A stretch of DNA of 64,000 nucleotides from Staphylococcus ratti (GCF_020883535.1 NZ_CP086654.1:620001-684000); one strand, 5' to 3'; positions 29,177-43,107 are shown, counted from the stretch's first letter. The notes: a model not told the origin generated them from the letters alone. A program made the numbers and translations.

Positions 29177-29257
29177 AATGTGTTATACGATTGTTGTAAT
29201 GTGTTATACTAATATAAGCGAAAATATGTTCGTGTTGTATAAAGGAATGTGCTATAC
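29177..29257 (+). repeat. Triple AATGTGYTATAC repeat in a promoter region
   Basis: AATGTGTTATAC occurs at 29177-29188 and 29198-29209 (21 bases apart, two helical turns), and AATGTGCTATAC at 29246-29257. Each contains an extended -10-like TGNTATAC. The third is a plausible -10 (TATACT 29252-29257), 17 bases after TTCGTG. Confidence 0.6.
29219..29232. promoter_or_regulatory. LexA (SOS) box-like site
   Basis: CGAAAATATGTTCG differs at one fixed position from the Gram-positive LexA consensus CGAACNNNNGTTCG. It overlaps the proposed -35 (TTCGTG, 29229-29234) of the downstream YdjM-like gene, where a bound repressor would block RNA polymerase. Confidence 0.6.
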
Positions 29258-29293
29258 TAGGGCTATATAAACAAAGGTTGAAAGGAGAAACAA

Positions 29294-29797
29294 ATGACCG
29301 GAAAAACGCATTCCTCAGCAGGTTTGCTAATAGGTGCAATGGTCGCAACACATTTTGAACTTGACGTATTTGAGTCTGTGACAGCAATTGTCTTAGCAGG
29401 TATTGCGAGTCTGTTCCCAGACATTTGCCATACACGCAGTAAGATGGGACAACGTTTCAAACTGACAAGTTTTATTATCAAACATTTGTTTGGCCATCGT
29501 ACATTTACACATTCTTTTTTATTTGTTCTAATTATTTATTACCTTTTGACGCTCATTCAAACACCGCTTTACTACATGATTAGCATAATTTGTGGTATGC
29601 TTTCACATGTACTATTAGATATGTTAACGCCTAGAGGTGTCCGATTGTTATTTCCGATTCCACTACGTGTCCGTTTCCCGATTCAGTTTAAAACAGGGGG
29701 ATTAGTTGATTTATCTTTAGCTTCAACATTTAGTCTTTTAACATTATACATATTATTTGAAGCCCCTATTAAACGTGTGCTTTCGACGTGGATTTAG
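29294..29797 (+). CDS. YdjM/DUF457-like membrane-bound metal-dependent hydrolase
   Basis: 167 residues. The N terminus MTGKTHSSAGLLIGAMVATH with its His, the SLFPDICHTRSKMGQR segment and GHRTFTHSFLF supply the His/Asp residues that define the YdjM (DUF457) group of membrane-bound hydrolases. About four hydrophobic helices. AAAGGAG lies 7 bases before the ATG. E. coli YdjM is an SOS gene controlled by LexA, and a LexA-like box lies 62 bases upstream here, which supports both the family call and DNA-damage control. The substrate is unknown. Confidence 0.8.
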   Translation: MTGKTHSSAGLLIGAMVATHFELDVFESVTAIVLAGIASLFPDICHTRSKMGQRFKLTSFIIKHLFGHRTFTHSFLFVLIIYYLLTLIQTPLYYMISIICGMLSHVLLDMLTPRGVRLLFPIPLRVRFPIQFKTGGLVDLSLASTFSLLTLYILFEAPIKRVLSTWI

Positions 29798-29845
29798 ATT
29801 AATAGGACAACTATCTAAAACATTGGAATAAAGGAGCGTATAGCT

Positions 29846-31036
29846 ATGCTTGAAAAAAATAAGCTAGAAAAATACAATCAACAACATTTATTAGAATATG
29901 AAAAATTGATGAGCCAAAACGAAAAGGATCGACTAGATAACAGTTTAAAGTCATTAGATTTAGAAGAGATTCAAAAATTATATGAAGATGTCTATGTGAA
30001 CCGTCAAATAATTAGTGACGTCTCATCAATCGAAGAAGTAAATTATGCGCGAAAAACTGACTTGAGTACGTCTGAAATTGACATGTATACAAAAAAAGGG
30101 TTAGAAGCGATTCGTCAAAACCAATTTGCCGTATTATTAATGGCAGGAGGACAAGGGACGCGTTTAGGGTATAAAGGACCAAAAGGATCTTTTAAAATTG
30201 AAGGTGTGAGTTTATTTGAACTTCAAGCGCGTCAATTAATTCATTTATACGAACAAACTGGAACTTACATCGATTGGTATATTATGACAAGTGATATCAA
30301 TGATGAAGAAACACGTGAGTTTTTTGAGGCACAACAATATTTTGGCTATAATGAGGCGCATATTCACTTCTACAAACAAGATACCATTGTTGCTTTAAAT
30401 GAAGATGGACAACTTATTTTCGATAAACAAGCCCAGATTATGGAGACGCCTAATGGTAATGGTGGTGTCTTCAAATCATTGGAAAAAGCTGGTTTATTAG
30501 AACAGATGATTGCGCGAGGCAATCGTTTTATATTCGTAAATAATATCGATAACGTACTTGTCCGTGTACTTGATCCAATTTTTGCGGGCTTTACTGTACA
30601 TTTTGATAAAGATGTTACATCGAAATCTATTCAACCTAAAGCGGGTGAAAGTGTAGGACGATTAGTAAGCAAAGAGGGCAAAGATACAGTTCTAGAATAT
30701 TCTGAGCTTGATGCAGAAATTGCTGATCAATTTGAAAATGCGAACATTGGTATTCACGCTTTTAAAACAGACTTTATTCAAAAAGTGGTTGATCTACCAC
30801 TTCCATATCATTTGGCGATTAAGCAATTAGAACAACTAGATGAAGACTTCGGAGCGGTTAAACGACCGACGTTGAAATTTGAATTATTCTATTTTGATAT
30901 ATTCCAATACGCTACCTCATTTATTACTTTACAAGTATTGCGTGAAGAAGAGTTTAGTCCTTTAAAAAATAAAGAAGGTAAAGATAGTGTAGAGACTGCA
31001 ACAAACGATTTGAAGCGAATGAAGATGATTGGATAA
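29846..31036 (+). CDS. UDPGP-family uridylyltransferase
   Basis: 396 residues, close to the 395 of the S. aureus probable uridylyltransferase. Nucleotide-binding signature [20 protein letters not shown], then [20 protein letters not shown] and [19 protein letters not shown]-type [12 protein letters not shown] and [13 protein letters not shown] follow. It resembles eukaryotic UDP-N-acetylglucosamine pyrophosphorylase more than bacterial GlmU or GalU, so the likely reaction is UTP plus a sugar-1-phosphate to UDP-sugar. AAGGAG precedes the ATG by 11 bases; the haemolysin III gene starts 11 bases after its stop. Confidence 0.85.
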   Translation: MLEKNKLEKYNQQHLLEYEKLMSQNEKDRLDNSLKSLDLEEIQKLYEDVYVNRQIISDVSSIEEVNYARKTDLSTSEIDMYTKKGLEAIRQNQFAVLLMAGGQGTRLGYKGPKGSFKIEGVSLFELQARQLIHLYEQTGTYIDWYIMTSDINDEETREFFEAQQYFGYNEAHIHFYKQDTIVALNEDGQLIFDKQAQIMETPNGNGGVFKSLEKAGLLEQMIARGNRFIFVNNIDNVLVRVLDPIFAGFTVHFDKDVTSKSIQPKAGESVGRLVSKEGKDTVLEYSELDAEIADQFENANIGIHAFKTDFIQKVVDLPLPYHLAIKQLEQLDEDFGAVKRPTLKFELFYFDIFQYATSFITLQVLREEEFSPLKNKEGKDSVETATNDLKRMKMIG

Positions 31037-31047
31037 GAGGTGGAGAG

Positions 31048-31734
31048 ATGTCACAAACGAGCGTTACAAAAATTAAAAACCGTAAATTAAGTGCGTTTAA
31101 AGAAATGAATCCATTATCGTTTGGGGAAGAAATAGGAAATGCAGTTTCACATGGCTTTGCAGCGCTATTGATGCTCATCGCACTCCCTTATGCAGCAGTA
31201 TATAGTTATGCAACGAGCGGGGTGACGATGGCAGTCAGTGTCTCTGTGTTTGTAATTAGTTTGTTTTTAATGTTTCTATCATCAACTATTTATCACACTA
31301 TGCAACAAGCTTCACCACATAAATACGTTTTAAGAATTATTGATCATAGTATGATATATATTGCGATTTCAGGAAGCTATACACCCGTTTCATTAGTACT
31401 TGTTGGTGGATGGCTCGGATGGATTGTAATGATTTTGTTATGGGTAATTACAATCGGTGGTATTTTATACAAAGCGATTGCGACACATGTTAATCCTAAA
31501 TTGAGCTTATTTATTTACTTATTTATGGGATGGGTAGGTGTCATTTATTTTCCAATTATTGTTAAAGAACAAGCTTGGCTCTTTTTATTGTTTATTGTTC
31601 TTGGTGGTGTTTCGTATACGATAGGCGCATGGTTTTACGCTCAAAAAGATCGCCCTTATTTCCATATGATTTGGCATATTTTCATTTTTATTGCTTCAAT
31701 CTTTCATTTTATTGGTATTGTCTATTTTATGTAG
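31048..31734 (+). CDS. Haemolysin III family membrane protein (YqfA/PAQR-like)
   Basis: 228 residues with seven hydrophobic helices. Begins with NPLSFGEEIGNAVSHGFAAL, then STIYHTMQ, IDHSMIYIAISGSYTPVSLV and the C-terminal FHMIWHIFIFIASIFHFIG. The conserved His, Asp and Ser residues are the metal site of the PAQR/HlyIII superfamily. Despite the name, haemolysis is not its established cellular function; in bacteria these proteins are linked to membrane homeostasis. GGTGG precedes the ATG. The small membrane gene starts 12 bases after its stop. Confidence 0.85.
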   Translation: MSQTSVTKIKNRKLSAFKEMNPLSFGEEIGNAVSHGFAALLMLIALPYAAVYSYATSGVTMAVSVSVFVISLFLMFLSSTIYHTMQQASPHKYVLRIIDHSMIYIAISGSYTPVSLVLVGGWLGWIVMILLWVITIGGILYKAIATHVNPKLSLFIYLFMGWVGVIYFPIIVKEQAWLFLLFIVLGGVSYTIGAWFYAQKDRPYFHMIWHIFIFIASIFHFIGIVYFM

Positions 31735-31746
31735 GTGGGAGTATCG

Positions 31747-31944
31747 ATGTTATCAAATTATCATTACATCATGTTCGGTTTGATTGTGTTGTTATTGTTT
31801 CAATTTTATTTTGGATATTATTATTTAATAGGTGAAGGGGCGGTTACTTCTTCACCAATACTTGGTGTGATCTCGCTTATTTTAGCGGTGATTATTATAG
31901 TAATCATGCTTGCAGTACGTCATTATTTTCAAAAGCATAAATGA
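31747..31944 (+). CDS. Small two-helix membrane protein, 65 residues
   Basis: Two hydrophobic segments (YIMFGLIVLLLFQFYFGYYY and LGVISLILAVIIIVIMLAV) and a basic tail RHYFQKHK, so probably both ends inside or N-out/C-in. I do not recognise a family. AGGTGGGAG ends 6 bases before ATG 31747; an upstream in-frame GTG at 31735 lies within that sequence. Follows the haemolysin III gene closely and likely shares its transcript. Confidence 0.65.
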   Translation: MLSNYHYIMFGLIVLLLFQFYFGYYYLIGEGAVTSSPILGVISLILAVIIIVIMLAVRHYFQKHK

Positions 31945-32048
31945 CTTCGAAACGAATCTCTCTGATAGTGTCAGGGTGATTCGTTTTTATTGAGATTAAT
32001 TTTGTCATATAGTAATAAAAGAAGGGATTATTAAAGGTGGGCAAACAG

Positions 32049-33371
32049 ATGAAACTCAAACAATTTAACATTATTGTGTCTTTAGTTCTGATTATGTTTA
32101 TGTCGGCAATTGAAACAACAATTGTCTCGATTGCCTTACCTACGATGAGAAAAGATTTACAACCGGAGTCATCCATTGCACTGGTTTTTACGATTTATTT
32201 TATAGGTATTGTGTTTGCTATACCTTTGATTAGTGAAATGATGGCACGTATTAAAGTACGTGTTATTACATTGATTGGATTAGGTTTTTTTATAGGAGGC
32301 AGTTTACTTGCGGGATTAAGTAACTCATTTGAATTATTGTTATTTTCGCGTTTTATTCAAGGGATTGGCGCAGGTGTGAATATGTCGCTAGCACAAATAG
32401 TGCCGAAGCTCGCTTTTGAAATCCCTTTTCGATATAAAGTGATGGGTATCGTCGGAAGTGTCTGGGGGATTTCGAGCATTATAGGTCCTTTTATTGGAGG
32501 TGTTATTCTTGAATGGACCACATGGCATTGGTTATTTTTTATCAATGTACCTATTGGTGTTGGAGCAATTTTGCTTGTATTGATGAGTTACAAGTTTCAT
32601 AATGAAACGATTGATAATCCTGCGATTGATTTCTTAGGGATTTGTAGTTTTTATTTTTTAACCGGACTCTTAATGTGGATAATTACAACTTTTCAAATGA
32701 ACTGGTTTTATGCCATCGGTTTGATGTTACTTCTACTTGGGATTTGGGGAATAACAAACTACTTCAAGAAAAAAACGCGCCCATTTATCCCAATCCGAGA
32801 GTTTAGCCCTGTAGTGCGGTTGGTTTTTATAACTGATTTGTTTATTGCAGCGATTTTAATTGGTTTTAATGTATTTATCCCGTCCTATCTTCAAGATGCG
32901 TTAAATTTTTCTCCATTGCAAAGTGGATTGATTATCTTTCCATTATCAGTCGGATGGCTCGTAATTAATTTTACTTTAGAAAAAATTGAAGCGCGTTTAT
33001 CCATTAAAATGCTCTATATTATTGCCTTTAGTATACTTGCATTAGCAAGTTTAAGTGTAATCATCAATGTGTATCACCCTATTATTATTGCTATTACTGT
33101 CTTTTTGGCAGGTATGAGTTTTGGTAGTGTTTATACGAAAGATAGCGTATTAGTACAAGAAAGTGTTGCCAGTGCGCAAATGAAAAAGATGATGTCCTTA
33201 TTTACATTAACTCGAAATTTAGGAAACGCGATAGGTTCAACTATTATGGGAAGCGTCTATAGTTTATCGTGGTCCTTTTTACACATGCCAATTCAACATG
33301 TGATGTTATGTATCATCCTTTTAATCGGTGTTTTATTCTTTTTGTGGTGTCAGCCTAAACGACAGTTTTAA
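32049..33371 (+). CDS. sdrM: Multidrug efflux MFS transporter SdrM
   Basis: 440 residues (S. aureus SdrM 447), DHA2-type MFS exporter. The N-terminal helix IVSLVLIMFMSAIETTIVSI and TMRKDLQP are typical; motif C is in GIVGSVWGISSIIGPFIGG, followed by HWLFFINVPIGV. Placement before sepA and lmrS repeats the S. aureus sdrM-sepA-lmrS order, which supports the symbol. In S. aureus it confers low-level resistance to norfloxacin, acriflavine and ethidium. AAAGGTGG precedes ATG 32049; GTG 32037 lies inside that sequence and is rejected. Confidence 0.82.
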   Translation: MKLKQFNIIVSLVLIMFMSAIETTIVSIALPTMRKDLQPESSIALVFTIYFIGIVFAIPLISEMMARIKVRVITLIGLGFFIGGSLLAGLSNSFELLLFSRFIQGIGAGVNMSLAQIVPKLAFEIPFRYKVMGIVGSVWGISSIIGPFIGGVILEWTTWHWLFFINVPIGVGAILLVLMSYKFHNETIDNPAIDFLGICSFYFLTGLLMWIITTFQMNWFYAIGLMLLLLGIWGITNYFKKKTRPFIPIREFSPVVRLVFITDLFIAAILIGFNVFIPSYLQDALNFSPLQSGLIIFPLSVGWLVINFTLEKIEARLSIKMLYIIAFSILALASLSVIINVYHPIIIAITVFLAGMSFGSVYTKDSVLVQESVASAQMKKMMSLFTLTRNLGNAIGSTIMGSVYSLSWSFLHMPIQHVMLCIILLIGVLFFLWCQPKRQF

Positions 33372-33428
33372 ATGTGAATAAGGTAAGTATTCGAAAATGT
33401 TTAATTTGTAATGTGAGGAGGCTTTACG

Positions 33429-33896
33429 TTGAAAGGAAAATTTAATTTATTCAATATCCTTACGTTACTTGTTGTAATCACAATATTTGTGATATCAGGT
33501 GGCATCTTTTTAACATTGCTTGCATTTGGATTATTTGGTCTAAGCCGTATATTAATTTATTTTCACCTCGCTGAATTTACATTTAATGAGGGCTTTTACG
33601 ATAACCTCATTTATTACGGTAGTTATATTTTATTAGGTTATTTTCTTATCTATTGCATTGAATATGTGATGGATATGTTAAAAAAGAAATTGCACCCTAA
33701 TCCTTATTTACAAGGGATGACTTTCCACCTCATCACGTACACGATTATTGTATTTATGTTTTACTTTATAGTTCATATTCATTTTGCTCATATTCATATA
33801 GATTATTGGATATTGATGATTATTTTTGCATTCTTATATTTGTGCAAAGAAATTTTTTACCCAGATTCAAAGGATTTATATCAAAATCGAAAATAA
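33429..33896 (+). CDS. sepA: Multidrug efflux protein SepA
   Basis: 155 residues (S. aureus SepA 157), with four hydrophobic helices. Stretches such as FGLFGLSRILIYFHLAEFTF, YDNLIYYGSYILLGYF, FHLITYTIIVFMFYFIVHIH and EIFYPDSKDL match SepA as I remember it. SepA was described as an efflux pump for acriflavine and other disinfectants, of a type unlike the other drug exporters. The start is TTG 33429, behind GGAGG with 8 bases spacing. A terminator follows the stop. Confidence 0.88.
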   Translation: MKGKFNLFNILTLLVVITIFVISGGIFLTLLAFGLFGLSRILIYFHLAEFTFNEGFYDNLIYYGSYILLGYFLIYCIEYVMDMLKKKLHPNPYLQGMTFHLITYTIIVFMFYFIVHIHFAHIHIDYWILMIIFAFLYLCKEIFYPDSKDLYQNRK

Positions 33897-33900
33897 CTTT

Positions 33901-33962
33901 AAAAGCTATAAATGGACCTTTCGCCAAGAGCGTTTTTAGGAAAGGGGATTTATAGCTTTTTT
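33901..33962 (+). terminator. Terminator after sepA
   Basis: AAAAGCTATAAAT (33901-33913) pairs with ATTTATAGCTTTT, with an inner CCTTT/AAAGG stem, and ends in TTTTTT. It separates sepA from lmrS. Confidence 0.75.
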
Positions 33963-34170
33963 AGAAATCATATAAACAAAAATTTTGTTGATTTCTTATA
34001 AGAAGCGTAAACTAAAACGTGTAATTGTAATTTTTACATTTTCTTGATATGGGAATGATACACCATACACATGTGAACGATAGCGTATAGATAGTCATTT
34101 GTTTTAAGAAGGTCTTTTTCAATTCAGATCGTCATCTTAGCTGAATTTTTTCATACGAGACAAAAATAGA

Positions 34171-34182
34171 AACGATATCGTT
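34171..34182. promoter_or_regulatory. 12-bp perfect palindrome upstream of lmrS
   Basis: AACGATATCGTT is its own reverse complement and lies 114 bases before lmrS inside an otherwise gene-free stretch (33963-34295). The flanking GAG and CTC (34158-34187) extend partial symmetry. Likely an operator for an unknown regulator. Confidence 0.4.
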
Positions 34183-34295
34183 ATCTCATGTTTCATTAAT
34201 CTTTTAAATAGCATGTATTCATTTTTGAGGAAATAGAAACCCCAAAAACAAACGAAGATACAGTTTTTATAAATGTAGAAAAGTGGAGACGATCG

Positions 34296-35738
34296 ATGTC
34301 GAGTTTACAAATAAAAAAAGAAGAACGAAATATTATTGTTGCCGTAATGTTAATTAGTGCATTCACAGCAATTTTGAATCAAACATTATTAAATACAGCC
34401 TTGCCTGATATTATGAAAGGATTGAACATTGATGAAAGCACATCGCAATGGCTAGTAACCGGTTTTATGTTAGTTAACGGTATCATGATTCCGTTAACAG
34501 CGTATTTTATGGATCGCATCAAAACAAGAACGCTATATATTATAGCGATGGGTATTTTTGTATTAGGTTCTATTATCGCTGCCGTAGCACCTAATTTTAT
34601 GGTTTTAATGACTGCTAGGGTCATCCAGGCGATGGGAGCAGGGATTATTATGCCATTAAGCCAATTTACGATGTTTACGTTATTTCCTAAAAATCAACGC
34701 GGCTTCGCAATGGGGCTTTCCGGCTTAGTCATTCAGTTTGCACCAGCAATTGGCCCTACACTATCAGGCGTTTTAGTCGATCATTTTTCATGGCGCGTGC
34801 CGCTATTTGTTGTCGTAGGCGTAGCCATCATTGGATATTTATTTGGTTTTAAATATATGCGCAATTTCAGTGAAATAAAAGATGTAAAACTCGACAAAGT
34901 GTCTGTTGTTCTATCAACAATTGGGTTTGGTCTCATGCTTTATGCCTTTAGTAGTGCTGGTATTTCAGGTTTTCATAGTCCTATCGTTTTAATCAGTTTG
35001 GCAATAAGTGTCATTGTCATTGCGCTATTTATTAAACGTCAGCTTTCTATTTCAAATCCAATTTTGCGTTTAGAAGCATTTAAAAATCGAACATTTACTT
35101 TAACTTCTATTGCATCAATGATTGCTTTCACATCAATGGTAGCACCCGCGTTATTAATTCCCATTTACATCCAAAATGTTTTGAATTTATCTGCGTTTCT
35201 TTCTGGATTGGTTGTATTACCAGGCGCCATCCTTAACGGTATGATGTCTGTATTTACTGGTAAAATTTATGATAAAGTCGGTGCACGTGTTTTAATCATT
35301 CCGGGGTTCACACTATTACTGATTACCACATTAATGCTCAGTCAAGTCACTGCACATACATCGTATATGTATGTCATTATTGTTTTTACGATTCGATTGT
35401 TCTCTATTTCGTTTATTATGATGCCGCTAAACACAGCTGGAATCAATGCGTTAGAAAACGAGATGATTTCACATGGTACGGCAATTATGAATACACTACG
35501 TACGATAGCGGGTTCAATGGGAACGGCAATCATGGTTACCATCATGGCGATTGGTTCAACGCTTTATCAGCCGAAAGCTTCAGTTGCAAAGTCTATGATT
35601 GGTAGAGAAGCAATAGCTTATGGTGTTGAAATTGCATTTTATGCGACGTCGGTATTTGTTTTGATTGGTTTGATTTTAAGTTTATTTATTCGAGATCGTA
35701 AAAAAACTAACAAGCGCAGAGGAAACACCGCACATTAA
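34296..35738 (+). CDS. lmrS: Multidrug efflux MFS transporter LmrS
   Basis: 480 residues, the same as S. aureus LmrS. DHA2 family with 14 hydrophobic helices. LNQTLLNTALPDIMKGLNID is motif D1, GFMLVNGIMIPLTAYFMDRI motif A, and LSGLVIQFAPAIGPTLSGVL motif C of antiporters. In S. aureus LmrS exports linezolid, chloramphenicol, trimethoprim, erythromycin and others. Third gene in the conserved sdrM-sepA-lmrS order but behind its own terminator-bounded upstream region, so probably separately transcribed. Start ATG 34296 follows GTGGAG. Confidence 0.88.
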   Translation: MSSLQIKKEERNIIVAVMLISAFTAILNQTLLNTALPDIMKGLNIDESTSQWLVTGFMLVNGIMIPLTAYFMDRIKTRTLYIIAMGIFVLGSIIAAVAPNFMVLMTARVIQAMGAGIIMPLSQFTMFTLFPKNQRGFAMGLSGLVIQFAPAIGPTLSGVLVDHFSWRVPLFVVVGVAIIGYLFGFKYMRNFSEIKDVKLDKVSVVLSTIGFGLMLYAFSSAGISGFHSPIVLISLAISVIVIALFIKRQLSISNPILRLEAFKNRTFTLTSIASMIAFTSMVAPALLIPIYIQNVLNLSAFLSGLVVLPGAILNGMMSVFTGKIYDKVGARVLIIPGFTLLLITTLMLSQVTAHTSYMYVIIVFTIRLFSISFIMMPLNTAGINALENEMISHGTAIMNTLRTIAGSMGTAIMVTIMAIGSTLYQPKASVAKSMIGREAIAYGVEIAFYATSVFVLIGLILSLFIRDRKKTNKRRGNTAH

Positions 35739-35828
35739 TAAGAGACATAATTTCAAGCATACATCTTATTTTGCGTCGGCAACTCTGTTAAAATAGACTT
35801 AAAATGTGCACTAAAGGAGATGGAGAAT

Positions 35829-36893
35829 GTGTTAACTCAAGAGCAAGCGGTATCTATAATAGGTGAAATCATTGATCCCTCAGTCAATGTCCCGTTAAAA
35901 GAGACAGAAGGGATACAAGAAGTTTCTATTAAGGATGAAAAAGAACATGTAAGTGTCAAAGTTGCGATGGCTAAATTAGGGGGACAACAGCAACTCGACT
36001 TACAAATGGCTATTGTTGAAAAATTAAAAGAAAATGGTGCCAAAACGGTTGGAATTCGTTTTGAATCTTTATCAGAAGAGAAAGCACGACAATTTCAAAA
36101 TACTAATGACGAACCACAACAAACCATTGAAGAATTTCTGGCAAAAGGCAATGACTTAGAATTTATAGCGATTGCTTCAGGAAAAGGAGGCGTCGGCAAG
36201 TCTACGGTATCTGTAAACTTAGCGGTGGCTTTAGCACGTGCAGGCAAGCGTGTTGGGCTTATAGATGCAGATATCTATGGCTTTAGTGTCCCAGACATGA
36301 TGGGCATCGATGTGAAACCAGGCATTGAAGGCAAATCTGTTATACCAGTTGAGCGCCACGGCGTTAAAGTGATTTCAATGGCCTTCTTTGTTGAAGAAAA
36401 TGCGCCAGTCATTTGGCGTGGTCCTATGTTAGGGAAAATGCTTACCAATTTCTTTACTGATGTGAAATGGGGAGAGCTTGATTATTTAATTCTTGACTTA
36501 CCTCCTGGTACAGGGGATGTAGCACTTGATGTGCATACGATGTTACCTTCTAGTAAGGAAATTATCGTAACGACACCTCATCCAACTGCAGCATTTGTCG
36601 CTGCTCGAGCAGGTGCTATGGCTAAACATACTGACCATAGTATTTTAGGTGTAATAGAGAATATGTCCTATTTCCAAAGTAAAGAAACAGGTAATAAAGA
36701 ATACATTTTTGGACAAGGTGGAGGACAAAAATTGGCAGAAGAGCTACAAACTGAATTGCTAGGTCAACTTCCGCTAGCGCAACCATCTTGGAAACCAACA
36801 GACTTTTCACCATCTGTATATCAACCAGAAGATGAATTAGGTCAAATTTATTTAGATATGGCACATCAAATTATAGATAAGACTAATAAATAA
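35829..36893 (+). CDS. mrp: Mrp/NBP35-family Fe-S cluster carrier ATPase
   Basis: 354 residues, as in S. aureus. An N-terminal DUF59/MIP18-like domain (residues ~1-90) is followed by a deviant Walker A P-loop, IASGKGGVGKSTVSVNLAVA, then LIDADIYGFSVPDMMG and LILDLPPGTGDVALDVHTML. The usual C-terminal CxxC cluster ligand pair of many Mrp/ApbC proteins is not seen; GVIENMSYFQ has Tyr/Phe where that motif lies. AAAGGAG ends 9 bases before GTG 35829; ATG 35820 overlaps it. Likely transfers Fe-S clusters to target proteins. Also called ApbC. Confidence 0.88.
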   Translation: MLTQEQAVSIIGEIIDPSVNVPLKETEGIQEVSIKDEKEHVSVKVAMAKLGGQQQLDLQMAIVEKLKENGAKTVGIRFESLSEEKARQFQNTNDEPQQTIEEFLAKGNDLEFIAIASGKGGVGKSTVSVNLAVALARAGKRVGLIDADIYGFSVPDMMGIDVKPGIEGKSVIPVERHGVKVISMAFFVEENAPVIWRGPMLGKMLTNFFTDVKWGELDYLILDLPPGTGDVALDVHTMLPSSKEIIVTTPHPTAAFVAARAGAMAKHTDHSILGVIENMSYFQSKETGNKEYIFGQGGGQKLAEELQTELLGQLPLAQPSWKPTDFSPSVYQPEDELGQIYLDMAHQIIDKTNK

Positions 36894-36940
36894 CATCACA
36901 TGGAGTATTTGATACTCTGTTGCCACTATACATTTTTATA

Positions 36941-37003
36941 TACGTGGTGGGAATAGTACCTTTACAATATTGTATCATTACTATCCCCACCGCGTATTTT
37001 TTT
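36941..37003 (+). terminator. Terminator after mrp
   Basis: TACGTGGTGGGAATAGTA pairs with TACTATCCCCACCGCGTA with three mismatched positions, followed by seven T. Confidence 0.75.
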
Positions 37004-37178
37004 GTGAAATGGGAGACTTTTTTTAATTCAATATATAAAGAAGTGAAAACAAGTGTAAATAAAGATGAAATAGTGTAAACAAAAACCTTGAATTTCTATT
37101 ATAACCTGATAGAATAATTTCTTGTGAGTGTTGGAAAACAACTTGCAACAACTTAGAAAAATAAAGTTGAAAAAATTG

Positions 37179-37207
37179 TTGACTTTAACATTCAAAGTTG
37201 CTAAGAT
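37179..37207 (+). promoter_or_regulatory. rRNA operon promoter P1
   Basis: TTGACT (37179-37184), 17-base spacer, TAAGAT (37202-37207), in an AT-rich region 275 bases before 16S. Confidence 0.65.
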
Positions 37208-37323
37208 ATAAAAGTCGCTGAAAACGACAAAGAAACATTTTCTAAAAAACTTCAAATAGTGTAAAAGTTACTATTGAATGTGAATGAAAAATGTTTTAGA
37301 ATTATAAAGGTCTCGTAAATAAC

Positions 37324-37352
37324 TTGTAAAGAACGTTAAGTTGTGTTAAAGT
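37324..37352 (+). promoter_or_regulatory. rRNA operon promoter P2
   Basis: TTGTAA (37324-37329), 17-base spacer, TAAAGT (37347-37352), 130 bases before 16S. Weaker than P1 by consensus. Confidence 0.45.
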
Positions 37353-37481
37353 ATTCGAGATGTAAATGAACATTGAAAACCGAATGACAATATGTCAACG
37401 TTAATTCCAATAATTTGAGTACGTTAAGTACTTTCAGAGTGATTGGCTCAACCAATCAACGAGCTATATCAAGCTTACTTC

Positions 37482-42339
<4,858 letters not shown>

Positions 42340-42452
42340 AAATTAGTTCATAAGGTAATGCTTGTGAAAATCTACTTACTATCTAGTTTTGAATGTATAA
42401 CATTCAAAGTCACTTTACGAAGTGAAAACGTTTGACACAAAGTAAAACATTG

Positions 42453-42567
42453 TTTGGTGACAATAGCAAAGAGGTCACACCTGTTCCCATGCCGAACACA
42501 GAAGTTAAGCTCTTTAGCGCCGATGGTAGTCGGACTTACGTTCCGCGAGAGTAGGACGTTGCCAAGC
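42453..42567 (+). rRNA. rrf: 5S ribosomal RNA
   Basis: 115 bases, TTTGGTGACAATAGCAAAGA to GTAGGACGTTGCCAAGC. The ends pair and the central GAACACAGAAGTTAAGCTC is conserved. It lies 113 bases after 23S. Confidence 0.96.
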
Positions 42568-42578
42568 ATTTTGATTAA

Positions 42579-42653
42579 TCCACAGTAGCTCAGTGGTAGA
42601 GCTATCGGCTGTTAACCGATCGGTCGTAGGTTCGAGTCCTACCTGTGGAGCCA
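42579..42653 (+). tRNA. tRNA-Asn (GTT)
   Basis: 75 bases. Acceptor TCCACAG/CTGTGGA, anticodon GTT in GGCTGTTAACC, T loop GGTTCGAGTCC, discriminator G and encoded CCA. It starts 11 bases after 5S. Confidence 0.96.
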
Positions 42654-42654
42654 T

Positions 42655-42726
42655 GGCCCCTTGGTCAAGCGGTTAAGACACCGCCCTTTCACGGCGGTAA
42701 CACGGGTTCGAGTCCCGTAGGGGTCA
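42655..42726 (+). tRNA. tRNA-Glu (TTC)
   Basis: 72 bases. Acceptor GGCCCCT/AGGGGTC, anticodon TTC in CCCTTTCACGG, T loop GGTTCGAGTCC. The 3' CCA is not encoded. One base separates it from tRNA-Asn. Confidence 0.96.
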
Positions 42727-42736
42727 CTAATTTAAT

Positions 42737-42812
42737 GGAGAATTAGCTCAGCTGGGAGAGCATCTGCCTTACAAGCAGAGGGTCGGCGGTTCGAACCCGT
42801 CATTCTCCACCA
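42737..42812 (+). tRNA. tRNA-Val (TAC)
   Basis: 76 bases. Acceptor GGAGAAT/ATTCTCC, anticodon TAC in GCCTTACAAGC, discriminator A, CCA encoded. Confidence 0.96.
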
Positions 42813-42832
42813 TTTTATTAAATTTTATACGC

Positions 42833-42916
42833 GGAGGGGTAGCGAAGTGGCTAAACGCGGCGGACTGTAAATCCGCTCCTTCGGGTTCGGCAGTTCGAAT
42901 CTGCCCCCCTCCACCA
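42833..42916 (+). tRNA. tRNA-Tyr (GTA)
   Basis: 84 bases with the long variable arm expected of bacterial tRNA-Tyr (CTCCTTCGGGTTCGG region). Acceptor GGAGGGG/CCCCTCC, anticodon GTA in GACTGTAAATC, CCA encoded. Confidence 0.96.
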
Positions 42917-42921
42917 TTTAT

Positions 42922-42996
42922 TGGGCTATAGCCAAGCGGTAAGGCAACGGACTTTGACTCCGTCACTCGCTGGTTCGAATCCAGCTAGCCCAGCCA
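42922..42996 (+). tRNA. tRNA-Gln (TTG)
   Basis: 75 bases. Acceptor TGGGCTA/TAGCCCA, anticodon TTG in GACTTTGACTC, discriminator G, CCA encoded. Confidence 0.96.
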
Positions 42997-42999
42997 TAA

Positions 43000-43072
43000 G
43001 AGCCATTAGCTCAGTTGGTAGAGCATCTGACTTTTAATCAGAGGGTCAGAGGTTCGAATCCTCTATGGCTCA
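43000..43072 (+). tRNA. tRNA-Lys (TTT)
   Basis: 73 bases. Acceptor GAGCCAT/ATGGCTC, anticodon TTT in GACTTTTAATC, discriminator A; CCA not encoded. Last tRNA before the terminator. Confidence 0.96.
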
Positions 43073-43079
43073 CTTATCG

Positions 43080-43107
43080 ACCTTATCTTAGGATAAGGTC
43101 TTTTTTT
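43080..43107 (+). terminator. rRNA-tRNA operon terminator
   Basis: ACCTTATC and GATAAGGT form an 8-bp stem around TTAG, followed by CTTTTTTT. Confidence 0.9.

Noticed and set aside
31575..31835. 86-codon frame overlapping the haemolysin III gene end
   Set aside because: Shadow of two genes in another frame; no separate ribosome-binding site.
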